From Bacillota bacterium (GTDB taxonomy: Bacteria; Bacillota; Negativicutes; Sporomusales; Sporomusaceae), in assembly GCA_023443285.1 (NCBI GenBank), contig JAEZVB010000086.1, positions 1 to 18,921 on the forward strand: a stretch of 18,921 bases of DNA, read 5' to 3'. The translations under genes were made by a program, and so were the position numbers. Positions 1 through 7,289 of the stretch are shown here, in pieces (position 1 is the stretch's first letter; each line of letters begins with the position of its first letter). Under the pieces are notes generated by a model. That model worked only from the letters and a program-made list of their open reading frames with translations. It was not told the origin of the DNA and made no database searches.

Positions 1-705
1 GTACTTGGCTATTTGGGTAATCAGATGGGGACAGTTGTGACTCAGATTGAAACGCTCCAGGCCAGTCAGGTTTTTGGAGCCAAAATTATTCGTGCCCAGG
101 AAGAAGAACGACGGCGGGTTGCCCGGGAAATTCATGATGGCCCGGCGCAAGCCATGGCCAATATTGTCTTTAGGGCTGAAGTATGTGAACGGTTGGTAGA
201 TGTAGATATTGAACGGGCTAAACATGAACTTAAGGATCTCCGGGAGCAGGTGCGTGTGGCTCTGCGTGAGACTAGGGACATTATTTTTGACTTAAGACCT
301 ATGACGCTTGATGATTTGGGACTAGTTCCTACGGTTAGGCGAGTATTGGAAACCATGAAAGACCGTTGTCGCATTTTCTCTGAGGTTAAGATATTGGGGG
401 AAGAAAAGCGGCTAGACACGCATTTTGAAATCGGATTATTTCGGATTATCCAAGAGGCGCTAAACAATGTCGAAAAACACGCTAAAGCCAATAATGTGTG
501 GGTTCGCATTGATTTTCGCCCAAGTGTAGTTTCGGCGGTTGTCGAGGATGATGGGCAAGGGTTTGACACCGAAAGTGCGGGCGGTAATGAAAGTTTTGGT
601 TTAATGGGTATGCGTGAGCGGATTAATCTGTTAGGAGGCGAACTTACGATTAAATCAGAGCCTGGTAAAGGGACGCGGATTTTTGTTACGGTACCGCTTA
701 AGTAA
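1..705 (+). CDS. DegS-type sensor histidine kinase, 5' end missing
   Basis: Three-prime part of a two-component sensor kinase of the HisKA_3/HATPase_c (NarL/DegS-LiaS) class. It would autophosphorylate on His and pass phosphate to a LuxR-type regulator. The frame is open from base 1 (VLGY precedes the TTG at 13), so the gene starts upstream and that TTG is probably not the start. Visible parts: a helical stretch, the HisKA_3 H-box REIHDGPAQAMAN with its His at 133-135, the N-box IIQEALNNVEKHA, the G1 box EDDGQGFD, and GLMGMRERINLLGG followed by PGKGTRIFVTVPLK. The N-terminal sensing region is outside the window. No response regulator follows; flp is next, 204 bp downstream. A partner regulator may lie upstream, and control of the pilus locus is a guess from position only. 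Family call firm; DegS orthology less so. Confidence 0.88.
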   Translation, partial: VLGYLGNQMGTVVTQIETLQASQVFGAKIIRAQEEERRRVAREIHDGPAQAMANIVFRAEVCERLVDVDIERAKHELKDLREQVRVALRETRDIIFDLRPMTLDDLGLVPTVRRVLETMKDRCRIFSEVKILGEEKRLDTHFEIGLFRIIQEALNNVEKHAKANNVWVRIDFRPSVVSAVVEDDGQGFDTESAGGNESFGLMGMRERINLLGGELTIKSEPGKGTRIFVTVPLK

Positions 706-709
706 TAGG

Positions 710-842
710 AGCAGCGGACTGTCTTAGGACTAACATCCTTGTACAATTTTGGGACTTAGCACCCACCGGAAACCTAGCTAGAATAAGCCTTGATGCCTAC
801 TGAAATTGAGACTCGCGGACGATGTTAGCCGACCTTCCTGCT
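710..842 (+). ncRNA. Candidate structured RNA or long inverted repeat upstream of flp
   Basis: Three complementary segments nest. AGCAG (710-714) pairs with CTGCT (838-842), CGG (715-717) with CCG (829-831), and CTAACATC (730-737) perfectly with GATGTTAG (821-828). Together they form a long bulged hairpin enclosing about 80 nt. It ends right before the putative flp -10 box, so it may be the 3' untranslated end of the kinase mRNA, a separate small RNA, or a DNA-level operator. It did not match the c-di-GMP-I/II, glycine, TPP or 6S sequences I could recall. No covariation evidence is available. Confidence 0.3.
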
Positions 843-850
843 GGTATAAT
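842..850 (+). promoter_or_regulatory. Putative extended -10 promoter of flp
   Basis: TGG immediately before a perfect TATAAT (845-850) gives the extended -10 form TGnTATAAT. No good -35 is found 16-18 bp upstream, as is usual for extended -10 promoters. The predicted start near 857 leaves a leader of about 50 nt before the pilin ATG. Confidence 0.5.
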
Positions 851-909
851 AAAAACAGAACCAGACGAGATGAACTAATAATAAGCACAAAATGTAGGAG
901 GTATGGCCA

Positions 910-1086
910 ATGTTGAAATTATACTGGGAAGTTTTCAAAGCACGCTATCTCAATGAAAAAGGTCAAGGCATGGTAGAGTATGGATTAATTTTGGCTCTTG
1001 TCGCCATATTTGCAATGGGTGCCTTTACCGGTGTAGGTACGGCTATTATTAACAAACTTGGTGAAGTTGTAACAGCCCTGGGGTAA
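910..1086 (+). CDS. flp: Flp/Fap-type major pilin precursor
   Basis: Small type IVb prepilin of 58 aa, the likely structural subunit of the Tad pilus. A short positively charged leader (about 18 residues) ends at Gly18, followed by the hydrophobic segment QGMVEYGLILALVAIF. Gly18-X4-Glu23-Tyr24 is the classic Flp processing motif, so a TadV/CpaA-type prepilin peptidase should cut after Gly18 and leave Glu at position 5. The start is set by a strong AGGAGG at 896-901, 8 nt before ATG; an earlier ATG at 903 is out of frame. It is followed by a terminator and then tadE. No prepilin peptidase gene lies in this window, so one is expected elsewhere in the genome. Confidence 0.9.
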   Translation: MLKLYWEVFKARYLNEKGQGMVEYGLILALVAIFAMGAFTGVGTAIINKLGEVVTALG

Positions 1087-1162
1087 TAGAGCAAGTTGTA
1101 GCTAAAGCAATAGAGAATATGTATAGGGAAGAAAACCCACCGGAATGTGAGGCTTCTTTATT

Positions 1163-1198
1163 ATCCTCCTGGCTATAGAGCGCAGGGGGATTGTTTTT
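1163..1198 (+). terminator. Intrinsic terminator/attenuator between flp and tadE
   Basis: ATCCTCCTG (1163-1171) pairs with CAGGGGGAT (1183-1191), 9 bp with one G-U, over an 11-nt loop. TGTTTTT follows at 1192-1198. It stands between the pilin and the assembly genes and lies just before the tadE ribosome site (AGGGGGTGA, 1200-1208). Partial readthrough would give much pilin and little TadE/CpaF. Confidence 0.75.
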
Positions 1199-1214
1199 AA
1201 GGGGGTGAACCCGG

Positions 1215-1631
1215 ATGTATACCAAACGTTACCTTACTAATAATCGCGGTCAGGCCATTGTTGAAACAGCGTTGGTTTTACCGATTATTGTGCTAGTGTT
1301 ATTTGCTATCGTTGAATTTGGCCTGGTTTTTAATCAGTATATTGTGGTGACAGCCGCTGCGCGTGAAGGCGCGCGAGCTGCGGCTGTAAGTGATGATATG
1401 GCAGCGCAAAATGCAGTTGCTGATGCGGTCGCTAGTATCAGTAATAATGGCTTGACTGTGAGCATTGCCTACTCGGGCGGTATCCGTGAACAAGGCAAGC
1501 CCGTGACTGTAACGGTTAGTAAACCGATTGAAGTAACAACACCCATGATTAAAGATATAATTGACAATGTTTATGGTGCCGAGCCGCCAATGCTTACCGG
1601 GCGGTCAGTCATGCGGGTGGAACAGCCATGA
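1215..1631 (+). CDS. tadE: TadE-like minor pseudopilin
   Basis: TadE-family protein (138 aa) of the Tad pilus apparatus, a minor pilin-like subunit anchored in the inner membrane. The N terminus reads NNRGQAIVETALVLPIIVLV. Gly12-X4-Glu17 is a prepilin-peptidase-like motif, followed by one membrane helix (about 13-36) and the conserved EFGLVFNQYIVVTAAAREGA block. The rest is a small soluble domain. The ribosome site AGGGGGTGA sits 6 nt before ATG. Its end overlaps the next gene by 4 nt (ATGA), so the two are translationally coupled. Length and motifs are typical; no anomaly seen. Confidence 0.88.
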   Translation: MYTKRYLTNNRGQAIVETALVLPIIVLVLFAIVEFGLVFNQYIVVTAAAREGARAAAVSDDMAAQNAVADAVASISNNGLTVSIAYSGGIREQGKPVTVTVSKPIEVTTPMIKDIIDNVYGAEPPMLTGRSVMRVEQP

Positions 1632-2548
1632 AGGAGCTAATCGGCAACCAACGAGGTTCTGTAACAATTATAACGGTTGCAGCGCTTGCTATTCTCCTAG
1701 GATTTGCAGCTCTTGTGATTGACGTTGGCTTTCTCTATGTTAACCGCACAGAACTTGTGAATATGGTAGATGCGGCAGCGCTCGCAGGCGTGCAGGATTT
1801 GCCTGATAATACTGCCCAGGCCGAAGCCAGCGGCCGCTCTTATGCCACGTTAAACGGCCGCGTTAGTGACAATGTGGAAATATCTGTTCCTTCCAATAAA
1901 ATAGTGGCTGTTACCGCTTTGCGAACAGTGGAACTTACCTTTGCTAAAATACTAGGTGTGAGTAAGGCGGAGGTGCGGGCAGCGGCGGCTGCTGTGTTGA
2001 AGCCCATCAGTGGTGTCGTGGGCGTAGTACCGTTTGGTGTTGTTAAACAAGATTTTATTTACGGACAAACCTATGACCTTAAAGTGGGAGCTGGCGACGG
2101 TTACAGTGGCAACTACGACGCGTTGGCTTTGGGTGGTAACGGGTCGCGCAACTACACCGACAATATCAAGTATGGTTATGAGTCCAAACTCTCTGTCGGG
2201 CAGTGGGTATCAACCGAAACAGGCAATATGTCGGGTGGCACCCTAGAAGGCGTAAATTACCGCATTAATGCTGATCATGCTGCAACCTATGACACGGTAG
2301 AGCCGGGGTCGCCTCGGATTATCATAGTGCCGCTTATTGAGTCTATAACAAATGATACCGGCAGGCATGATGTAAAAATTGTCGGTTTTGCCGGTTTCTT
2401 CCTAGAAGGAGTAAGTGGATCAGGTACCCTTAATAATGTCAGCGGTAAGTTTATGCATCTGGTTATAGCAGGCGATACTTCTGGCACTGCCCCTGATTTC
2501 GGCGTATATAGCGCCTCGCTTGTACCCTATGAGTCTGTTGTACAATAA
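1628..2548 (+). CDS. TadG-like pilus assembly protein with N-terminal Tad domain
   Basis: Membrane-anchored protein of 306 aa with the 'putative Flp pilus-assembly TadE/G-like' N-terminal domain. A short cytoplasmic stretch (KELIGNQRGSVTIITV) leads into one helix (about 11-36, ending IDVGFLYVNRTEL) and the conserved VDAAALAGVQDLP segment. From about residue 60 to the end is an extracytoplasmic domain rich in Gly, Ser and Asn that I do not recognise. There is no obvious von Willebrand A (MIDAS) motif, unlike long TadG proteins. ATG overlaps the tadE stop. A pseudopilin or anchor role in the Tad system is inferred from the domain and operon. Family sure; exact TadG equivalence unsure. Confidence 0.82.
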   Translation: MKELIGNQRGSVTIITVAALAILLGFAALVIDVGFLYVNRTELVNMVDAAALAGVQDLPDNTAQAEASGRSYATLNGRVSDNVEISVPSNKIVAVTALRTVELTFAKILGVSKAEVRAAAAAVLKPISGVVGVVPFGVVKQDFIYGQTYDLKVGAGDGYSGNYDALALGGNGSRNYTDNIKYGYESKLSVGQWVSTETGNMSGGTLEGVNYRINADHAATYDTVEPGSPRIIIVPLIESITNDTGRHDVKIVGFAGFFLEGVSGSGTLNNVSGKFMHLVIAGDTSGTAPDFGVYSASLVPYESVVQ

Positions 2549-2586
2549 ATATTCAGCCAGACGGCTTTATTGCATGGAGGGAAACC

Positions 2587-3954
2587 ATGTCGCTGTTAAA
2601 ACGCCTAGAAGCTGCCCAAAAACCCAAGCAAACCGGGAATGGGACTGAAACCCCTAAAGCGGTTCCGCTAATAAAAAATGATCCCTATCAAAACCTTAAG
2701 GTAAAAATACACAAAAAAATAATTGAGGAAATGAGTCAGGAAGAAAGCCAGGCGATTATCAATAAAGATATTGATATTAATGCACTGAGCGAGGTGGTAT
2801 CCCGCATTGCCAATGCTGCGATGGATGAAGAAACTGTGCCTGTGCCGCGGAGTGACCGGGGGCGGATTATTGCTGAAATTGTGGATGAGGTATTAGGCTA
2901 TGGTCCGATAGACCCACTATTAAAAGATGATTCCATTTCTGAGGTAATGGTCAATAGTGCCAGGCAAGTATATGTCGAACGCAAAGGCAAGCTGGTTTTG
3001 ACTGATGTGCGATTTCGGGATGAAGCTCATGTCTTGCATATTATCGAGAAAATTGTTGCGCCTTTAGGTCGGCGTATTGATGAAAGCTCACCTATGGTAG
3101 ATGCCCGTCTGCCGGACGGCTCCCGGGTAAATGCCATTATTCCGCCGCTGGCTTTAAAAGGTCCCTGTCTTACCATCCGGAAGTTTGCCAAAAACCCGCT
3201 GATGGTTAATGACCTGATCAACTTCGGGACACTTACTCAGGAAATGGCTGATTTCTTGCAGGCCTGTGTAGAGGGTAAACTAAACATTGTGGTATCAGGC
3301 GGTACCGGCTCTGGTAAAACAACCACCCTTAACATCCTGTCGGCCTTTATTCCCCAGGATGAACGCATTGTTACCATTGAGGATGCGGCTGAATTGCAGC
3401 TCAGACAGGAACACGTTGTTACCTTGGAAACGCGACCTGCCAACATTGAAGGAAAAGGCGCTATTGCTATGCGCGACCTTGTTCGCAATAGTCTGAGGAT
3501 GCGGCCTGACCGAATTGTTGTTGGTGAAGTCAGAAGCGGCGAAGCACTTGATATGCTGCAAGCGATGAATACCGGACATGATGGATCGTTAACTACCGGT
3601 CATGCCAACTCGCCGCGTGATATGCTTAGCCGCCTGGAAACCATGGTGCTTATGGCTGGTATGGATCTGCCGGTTAGAGCGATAAGAGAACAGATTGCGT
3701 CAGCAGTAGACCTCATTCTCCAGCAGTCCCGCTTACAGGACGGCAGCCGCCGGATTACCCATCTGACTGAGGTGCAAGGTATGGAGGGCGATGTTATTAC
3801 GCTGCAGGATATCTTTATATTTGAACAGACAGGGCGGGATAGCTCTGGAAAAATTACCGGTCATTTCAAGCCCACAGGTATCAGGCCCAAATTTCTGGAA
3901 AAGATGATAGCTAATGGTATTGAGTTGCCGAATGAGACCTTTTGGCCCAAGTAA
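2587..3954 (+). CDS. cpaF: CpaF/TadA-type pilus assembly ATPase
   Basis: Secretion ATPase of the type II/IV superfamily (455 aa). Its hexamer would hydrolyse ATP in the cytoplasm to drive Flp pilus extension. A helical N-terminal region (1-100) precedes the AEIVDEVLGYGPIDPLL and ISEVMVN segments typical of CpaF. Walker A GGTGSGKTT lies around residues 238-246 (Lys244). The Asp box IVTIEDAAELQL, the Walker B region RPDRIVVGEVRSGEA, and the His box GHDGSLTTGHANSP follow in order. Length fits the family. The ribosome site GGAGGG (2576-2581) is 5 nt before ATG; the gap from tadG is 38 nt. The usual next gene, tadB, is missing. Confidence 0.95.
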   Translation: MSLLKRLEAAQKPKQTGNGTETPKAVPLIKNDPYQNLKVKIHKKIIEEMSQEESQAIINKDIDINALSEVVSRIANAAMDEETVPVPRSDRGRIIAEIVDEVLGYGPIDPLLKDDSISEVMVNSARQVYVERKGKLVLTDVRFRDEAHVLHIIEKIVAPLGRRIDESSPMVDARLPDGSRVNAIIPPLALKGPCLTIRKFAKNPLMVNDLINFGTLTQEMADFLQACVEGKLNIVVSGGTGSGKTTTLNILSAFIPQDERIVTIEDAAELQLRQEHVVTLETRPANIEGKGAIAMRDLVRNSLRMRPDRIVVGEVRSGEALDMLQAMNTGHDGSLTTGHANSPRDMLSRLETMVLMAGMDLPVRAIREQIASAVDLILQQSRLQDGSRRITHLTEVQGMEGDVITLQDIFIFEQTGRDSSGKITGHFKPTGIRPKFLEKMIANGIELPNETFWPK

Positions 3955-4040
3955 TCAGGGGGCATTATCAAGTTTATTGCTATTTATGTTCACATCAGCG
4001 GTCGACAAGCTGTTGTCCGGTGTAGAAAGGGGAACACCAT

Positions 4041-4964
4041 ATGCTTATTGCCATCATAGCTTTAACTTTTCTAACGGCCTTTGTACTGCTTTACCTGATA
4101 CTCCATGCTGTTTTGCCTACCACCGGGCCTGTTGAGATGCGCCTTAAGGCGCTAGACAGCCTGGCAATAGGACGAACGGACATTGAAGATGAACTAGCAA
4201 AACCATTTAGGCAACGGATATTGGCACCGCTAAAAGGAGATATTGCAACCGTACTGACCAAGCTTACTCCCCGGGCAGTGCGGGCGACATTTGAACAAAA
4301 GCTAATCATGGCAGGCGGGTTTGGCAAACTGACCAGTGACGAGTTTGTTCTGGTAATGAGTTTTTTGGCGGTGGCTCTGCCAGTTATTGCCGGTGCGATA
4401 GGAATACTGTCCGGCACTGCCATAAGTAAGATAATCGGCTTTATGCTGCTGGCCTTTTTGGTGAGTCAACTCCTGCCCTTTTTGCTGCTAAACAAAAAAA
4501 TCGCTGCTCGCAAACGCAGCATTCAAAAAGATCTGCCAGATGTGCTTGATCTCCTAACCGTCAGTGTCGAGGCCGGTTTGGGCTTTGATGGAGCGCTGGC
4601 CAAACTTTCGGAGAAAATGAAAGGCGCGCTTGTCGATGAGTTCAATCGGGTATTGCAGGAAATTCGCATGGGAGTAGCCCGGCGACAGGCCGTGGTAGCT
4701 ATGGGTACTCGGTGTGATGTGCCAGATCTCTCGTTATTTACTGCCTCGTTAGTGCAGGCCGATCAACTTGGTGTTAGCATTGGCAATGTACTGAGAGTGC
4801 AGTCGGCGGCCATGCGCCAAAAACGCCGCCAACGAGCCGAAGAACAGGCCATGAAGGCACCAATAAAAATGCTGCTGCCACTTGTGTTGTTTATTTTTCC
4901 CTCGCTGTTTGTAGTGTTGCTAGGGCCAGCTGTTATTCAGATGTTCAGTAGTTTTTTTAAGTAA
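4041..4964 (+). CDS. tadC: TadC-type inner-membrane platform protein (T2SSF domain)
   Basis: Platform protein of the Tad pilus (307 aa) that would couple CpaF to filament assembly in the cytoplasmic membrane. Membrane segments lie at about 1-25, 102-122, 128-152 and 275-303. The T2SSF/GspF domain (about 165-297) contains KDLPDVLDLLTVSVEAGLGF, the conserved core of TadB/TadC proteins, and ends with the TadC-like LLPLVLFIFPSLFVVLLGP. Start chosen at ATG 4041 with GAAAGGGG (4025-4032) 8 nt upstream. Tad loci normally carry two such proteins, TadB and TadC, which work together; only this one is present here. TadC is preferred over TadB from the N-terminal layout and C-terminal motif. Confidence 0.85.
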   Translation: MLIAIIALTFLTAFVLLYLILHAVLPTTGPVEMRLKALDSLAIGRTDIEDELAKPFRQRILAPLKGDIATVLTKLTPRAVRATFEQKLIMAGGFGKLTSDEFVLVMSFLAVALPVIAGAIGILSGTAISKIIGFMLLAFLVSQLLPFLLLNKKIAARKRSIQKDLPDVLDLLTVSVEAGLGFDGALAKLSEKMKGALVDEFNRVLQEIRMGVARRQAVVAMGTRCDVPDLSLFTASLVQADQLGVSIGNVLRVQSAAMRQKRRQRAEEQAMKAPIKMLLPLVLFIFPSLFVVLLGPAVIQMFSSFFK

Positions 4965-5063
4965 AAAAATAATTTCGCCAGGGTCAATTGCAGCTAATTT
5001 TAACTGGAAGAAATACTGCACTGTTTGCCTGGCCGAGGTAATAAAACATAAGGGGAACAACCT

Positions 5064-5411
5064 ATGCGGATTATTAATGTCACCAGGCAACAGGTGCTGG
5101 GTGATACTATCAAGCAAGCTATCAGTTTTTTTAGGCGTCTGGTCGGTCTTTTGGCAACAGCCAGCTTGTCGAGTGGCGATGGTTTGCTGATTAAACCGTG
5201 CAGCAGTGTACACACCTTTGGTATGCGTTATCCGATTGATGTGATCTTTGTCGATAAGACTGACAGAGTAATTGCGGCTGTGGTCGGATTAAAGCCCGGA
5301 CGCCTGGCGATGCAGCGGGGAGCAGACTATGTCATTGAACTGCCAGCAGGAACCATAGCCGCCACTTTTACCCAAATTGGTGATACATTGGAACTGCGGG
5401 CTGATACGTAA
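5064..5411 (+). CDS. DUF192 family protein
   Basis: Small protein (115 aa) of the DUF192 family, whose biochemical role is not established. Family signatures: a GL segment after a basic stretch (RRLVGLLATA), GDGLLIKPCSSVHTFGM, the core YPIDVIFVDKTDRVIAAV, then VIELPAGTI and a final GDTLEL. Some family members are exported; this one has no clear signal peptide. Start at ATG 5064 with AAGGGGA upstream. It is 99 nt after tadC and is the last gene before a strong terminator, so it may be co-transcribed with the pilus genes. A pilus-related role is inferred from position alone. Confidence 0.8.
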   Translation: MRIINVTRQQVLGDTIKQAISFFRRLVGLLATASLSSGDGLLIKPCSSVHTFGMRYPIDVIFVDKTDRVIAAVVGLKPGRLAMQRGADYVIELPAGTIAATFTQIGDTLELRADT

Positions 5412-5453
5412 AAACAAGCCAAAGCGATCCCGGCATCGCCTTGGCTTGTTTTT
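5410..5453. terminator. Bidirectional intrinsic terminator
   Basis: A 19-nt inverted repeat (5410-5428 against 5435-5453) with one mismatch and a 6-nt loop (CCCGGC). Its outer ends are AAAAA and TTTTT, so either strand gives a stem followed by a U-run. The left arm overlaps the stop codon of the DUF192 gene. It separates the plus-strand pilus operon from the convergent minus-strand secreted cassette and probably terminates both. Confidence 0.9.
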
Positions 5454-5484
5454 GCCATTATCATTATCAATTTGTATGTAGGAA

Positions 5485-6207
5485 CTAGTTCACCAGTGCC
5501 CCGTACTGCTCGGTGGCTCGCCTGATTATACGTTCAGTCATATCGAAGGGAGCTTTGCTGCCTTCCGCATCCCGCAAGTCAAGTAGCATCCAAACCTTTT
5601 CGCTAGTTTTGATACTTGTCAGCGTAAGCTCCAGGCCAGCATGGGAAACTTGTTTATAATGAGCCGGAACATAGCGCGTCGCTTTAAATGGTTGCTCCTC
5701 CCAGCGCGTTGTAATAGTGCGCTTGCCCTTGGCATCGGTTTCAATTATCTTTACGGGAACTCTGCGATATTCGGTATATCTTTCCCAGGCTTCCGGCACG
5801 TACTCTTGGGTATAACCCCATTGCCGCACCTTGAGGGTGAGGCGGGCATCTGCGAGTGAGGGAGAATACTCGGCTACCAGTGCTGCATAAGACGCTGGGT
5901 CATTGCTTTTCAGGGTGCTCATATCGGTTTGTGTCAGAGTGCCAATCTTTTGCTCCAGTTGGCTTTCGTTGAGCCAACGGATCATACCGAGCTTTTCTTG
6001 CCAAATAGCATTATCCAGTAAACTCTCGAGTTTCTTGCGGCTAATTTCATCAATATTCAAATTGGGATCAAACTCAGGATGAAGGACAATGGTTTTAAAC
6101 TGTCTGAAGACAGTATTTTTATCCCTCCATTCATCCTTAAGTTCCTGGGCGGTAGCTGTGCTGAATGCCAAGAGTAGGAGCAGACAGCAGAGTAATAATT
6201 TTCGCAT
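5485..6207 (-). CDS. Secreted protein of unknown function, third gene of protease cassette
   Basis: Exported protein of 240 aa that I do not recognise. A Sec signal peptide is clear (MRKLLLCCLLLLLAFSTATA, cleavage near residue 20-21); its early cysteines do not form a lipobox. The mature part starts with a charged segment, then FKTIVLHPEFDPNL, and near the end LELTLTSIKTSEKVWMLLDL, in which a strand is followed by a 'K-x-VW' step. That pattern recalls periplasmic or outer-membrane proteins of the CsgG/DUF799 type, but this is only a resemblance. The middle is rich in Arg, Tyr and Trp. The ribosome site AAGGAGG fixes the start. It lies 38 nt after the pseudoprotease gene, so it is probably translated from the same mRNA. 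Confidence 0.75.
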   Translation of the reverse strand: MRKLLLCCLLLLLAFSTATAQELKDEWRDKNTVFRQFKTIVLHPEFDPNLNIDEISRKKLESLLDNAIWQEKLGMIRWLNESQLEQKIGTLTQTDMSTLKSNDPASYAALVAEYSPSLADARLTLKVRQWGYTQEYVPEAWERYTEYRRVPVKIIETDAKGKRTITTRWEEQPFKATRYVPAHYKQVSHAGLELTLTSIKTSEKVWMLLDLRDAEGSKAPFDMTERIIRRATEQYGALVN

Positions 6208-6245
6208 GACAGGTAACCTCCTTTTAGCTGTAAACGATTGTACGG

Positions 6246-7289
6246 TTACTTAGATTCTACCACAAGATTGGGAAAAATAGCGACAAAATCTGTCAGGGGA
6301 AGCTGCAAGACTCCGGCAGTGATTAAATAACCAGCCGTTGCTGCTTCTTCGGAGTCAGCGGGTTCAAAGGACTGAGCGTGGGGATGCCAAAGGGTGACCT
6401 CGTCATTAGTGTCATCAAACCGCAAAACGGCATACGTCTGTCCATACTCTAGACCGGGTACCGGGTTGTCTGGCTTTTCACCTAAAACAGCCTGGATGAT
6501 TCGTTTGCTATTAACCGCATTTTTAAGTACTGTTCTTAGTTGCGAAAGGTCACTTGGCGCTAAATTATACAGCTTGGGGGGAGCGCCGGACCACAGTGTC
6601 TGCACACTGTCAGGCGTTGCTGTTTTTCCCAATTGTTGTTCAAAGGTATTGTACAACAATACCGCCCAGGTACCGTCCTTAAGTGTCAACACTAATTTAT
6701 GAGCCAACAGTTCGCCTTCGGTAGGTATAGAGCCGCCGGCTTTCTGGCCGCTGGGGAAATGCACGGAATATTGTTCGGCAGAAATGCGATGCAAGGCAGA
6801 TTTAATTTCTTGCGGGCGATTGTATGCCAGGCAGCCTATTGCCGAAAGAATGGCTCCATTGCCTTGTTGGGATATTTCCAGAGCCTGAAAGTGAGGCTTG
6901 TTGTTAGCCAGGAAGGGGCGTTCGCTGTCACGGGAAAAAAGCATTCTCTTAAGACTGCGGTATTGTAGCTGAGGGTCTTTTTGAACCCATTGGCGCACAG
7001 TGTTTAGTGTGACTGGTGCATTATTTTGTTCTTGCTGCAGTTTTTCTACAAGAGAAGCCAACAGAGCCGCATTTTCGCCACGGATGGTTCGTTTACCAAG
7101 TGCTGTCTGTAATTGAGTGATTGTCACATCGGCAGTTAAGCTACTGCTCCATAGCGGCCAATTGCGCAAAACAATTTCATCCAGTGTTTCCGGCACATTG
7201 CTTGCGGCCTGTGCTATGAACCAACCTTGAGACAAAGTCAGAAATAGCAGGCAGAAAACAGTTTGTTTTATAAAGCGGCATAGCTTCAT
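6246..7289 (-). CDS. Secreted calpain-like protein lacking catalytic residues (pseudoprotease)
   Basis: Exported paralogue (347 aa) of the upstream protease. A signal peptide (about 1-28, ending FIAQA) leads to an N-terminal helical domain with RNWPLW and RGENAALLASL, matching ERNWQQW and RGEDAAVLAGL of its neighbour, then the papain-like domain. Every catalytic position differs. Cys of SNCFLVSALG is Gly145 in GNGAILSAIG, His of YGHAYAVL is Gln284 in YGQTYAVL, and Asn of LWNPWA is His302 in LWHPHA. The fold-defining flanks (VHFPS, VPGL-YG, TLW, GYL) remain, so the protein is likely folded but proteolytically dead. Cys153 lies nearby but aligns with a Trp. The start overlaps the protease stop (ATGA) with GGAGG upstream. 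Role inferred: inhibitor, chaperone or binding partner. Confidence 0.8.
   Translation of the reverse strand: MKLCRFIKQTVFCLLFLTLSQGWFIAQAASNVPETLDEIVLRNWPLWSSSLTADVTITQLQTALGKRTIRGENAALLASLVEKLQQEQNNAPVTLNTVRQWVQKDPQLQYRSLKRMLFSRDSERPFLANNKPHFQALEISQQGNGAILSAIGCLAYNRPQEIKSALHRISAEQYSVHFPSGQKAGGSIPTEGELLAHKLVLTLKDGTWAVLLYNTFEQQLGKTATPDSVQTLWSGAPPKLYNLAPSDLSQLRTVLKNAVNSKRIIQAVLGEKPDNPVPGLEYGQTYAVLRFDDTNDEVTLWHPHAQSFEPADSEEAATAGYLITAGVLQLPLTDFVAIFPNLVVESK

Noticed and set aside
706..909. c-di-GMP riboswitch controlling flp
   Set aside because: The conserved GEMM-I core (GGCAAACC... GACGCAAAGCC... GGnCUA) and class II features are not present.
3914..4135. Plus-strand frame spanning the cpaF-tadC junction, considered as a tadB remnant
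   Set aside because: Only a short hydrophobic run (SLLLFMFTS) suggests a membrane protein; the rest is the wrong frame of tadC. Kept only as a hint in the missing-tadB finding.
4977..5033. GCCAGG/CCTGGC and TGCAG/CTGCA pairs between tadC and the DUF192 gene
   Set aside because: Short stems with large loops and no U-run; easily found by chance in a gap of this size.
6394..6968. Two plus-strand frames opposite the pseudoprotease gene
   Set aside because: Antisense shadows without ribosome sites or domain motifs; the minus-strand gene has a signal peptide, a ribosome site and clear homology to its neighbour.
6246..7289. Treating the pseudoprotease gene as a decayed pseudogene
   Set aside because: The frame is intact over 347 codons with a signal peptide, a good ribosome site and conserved structural motifs, so it looks expressed and maintained.
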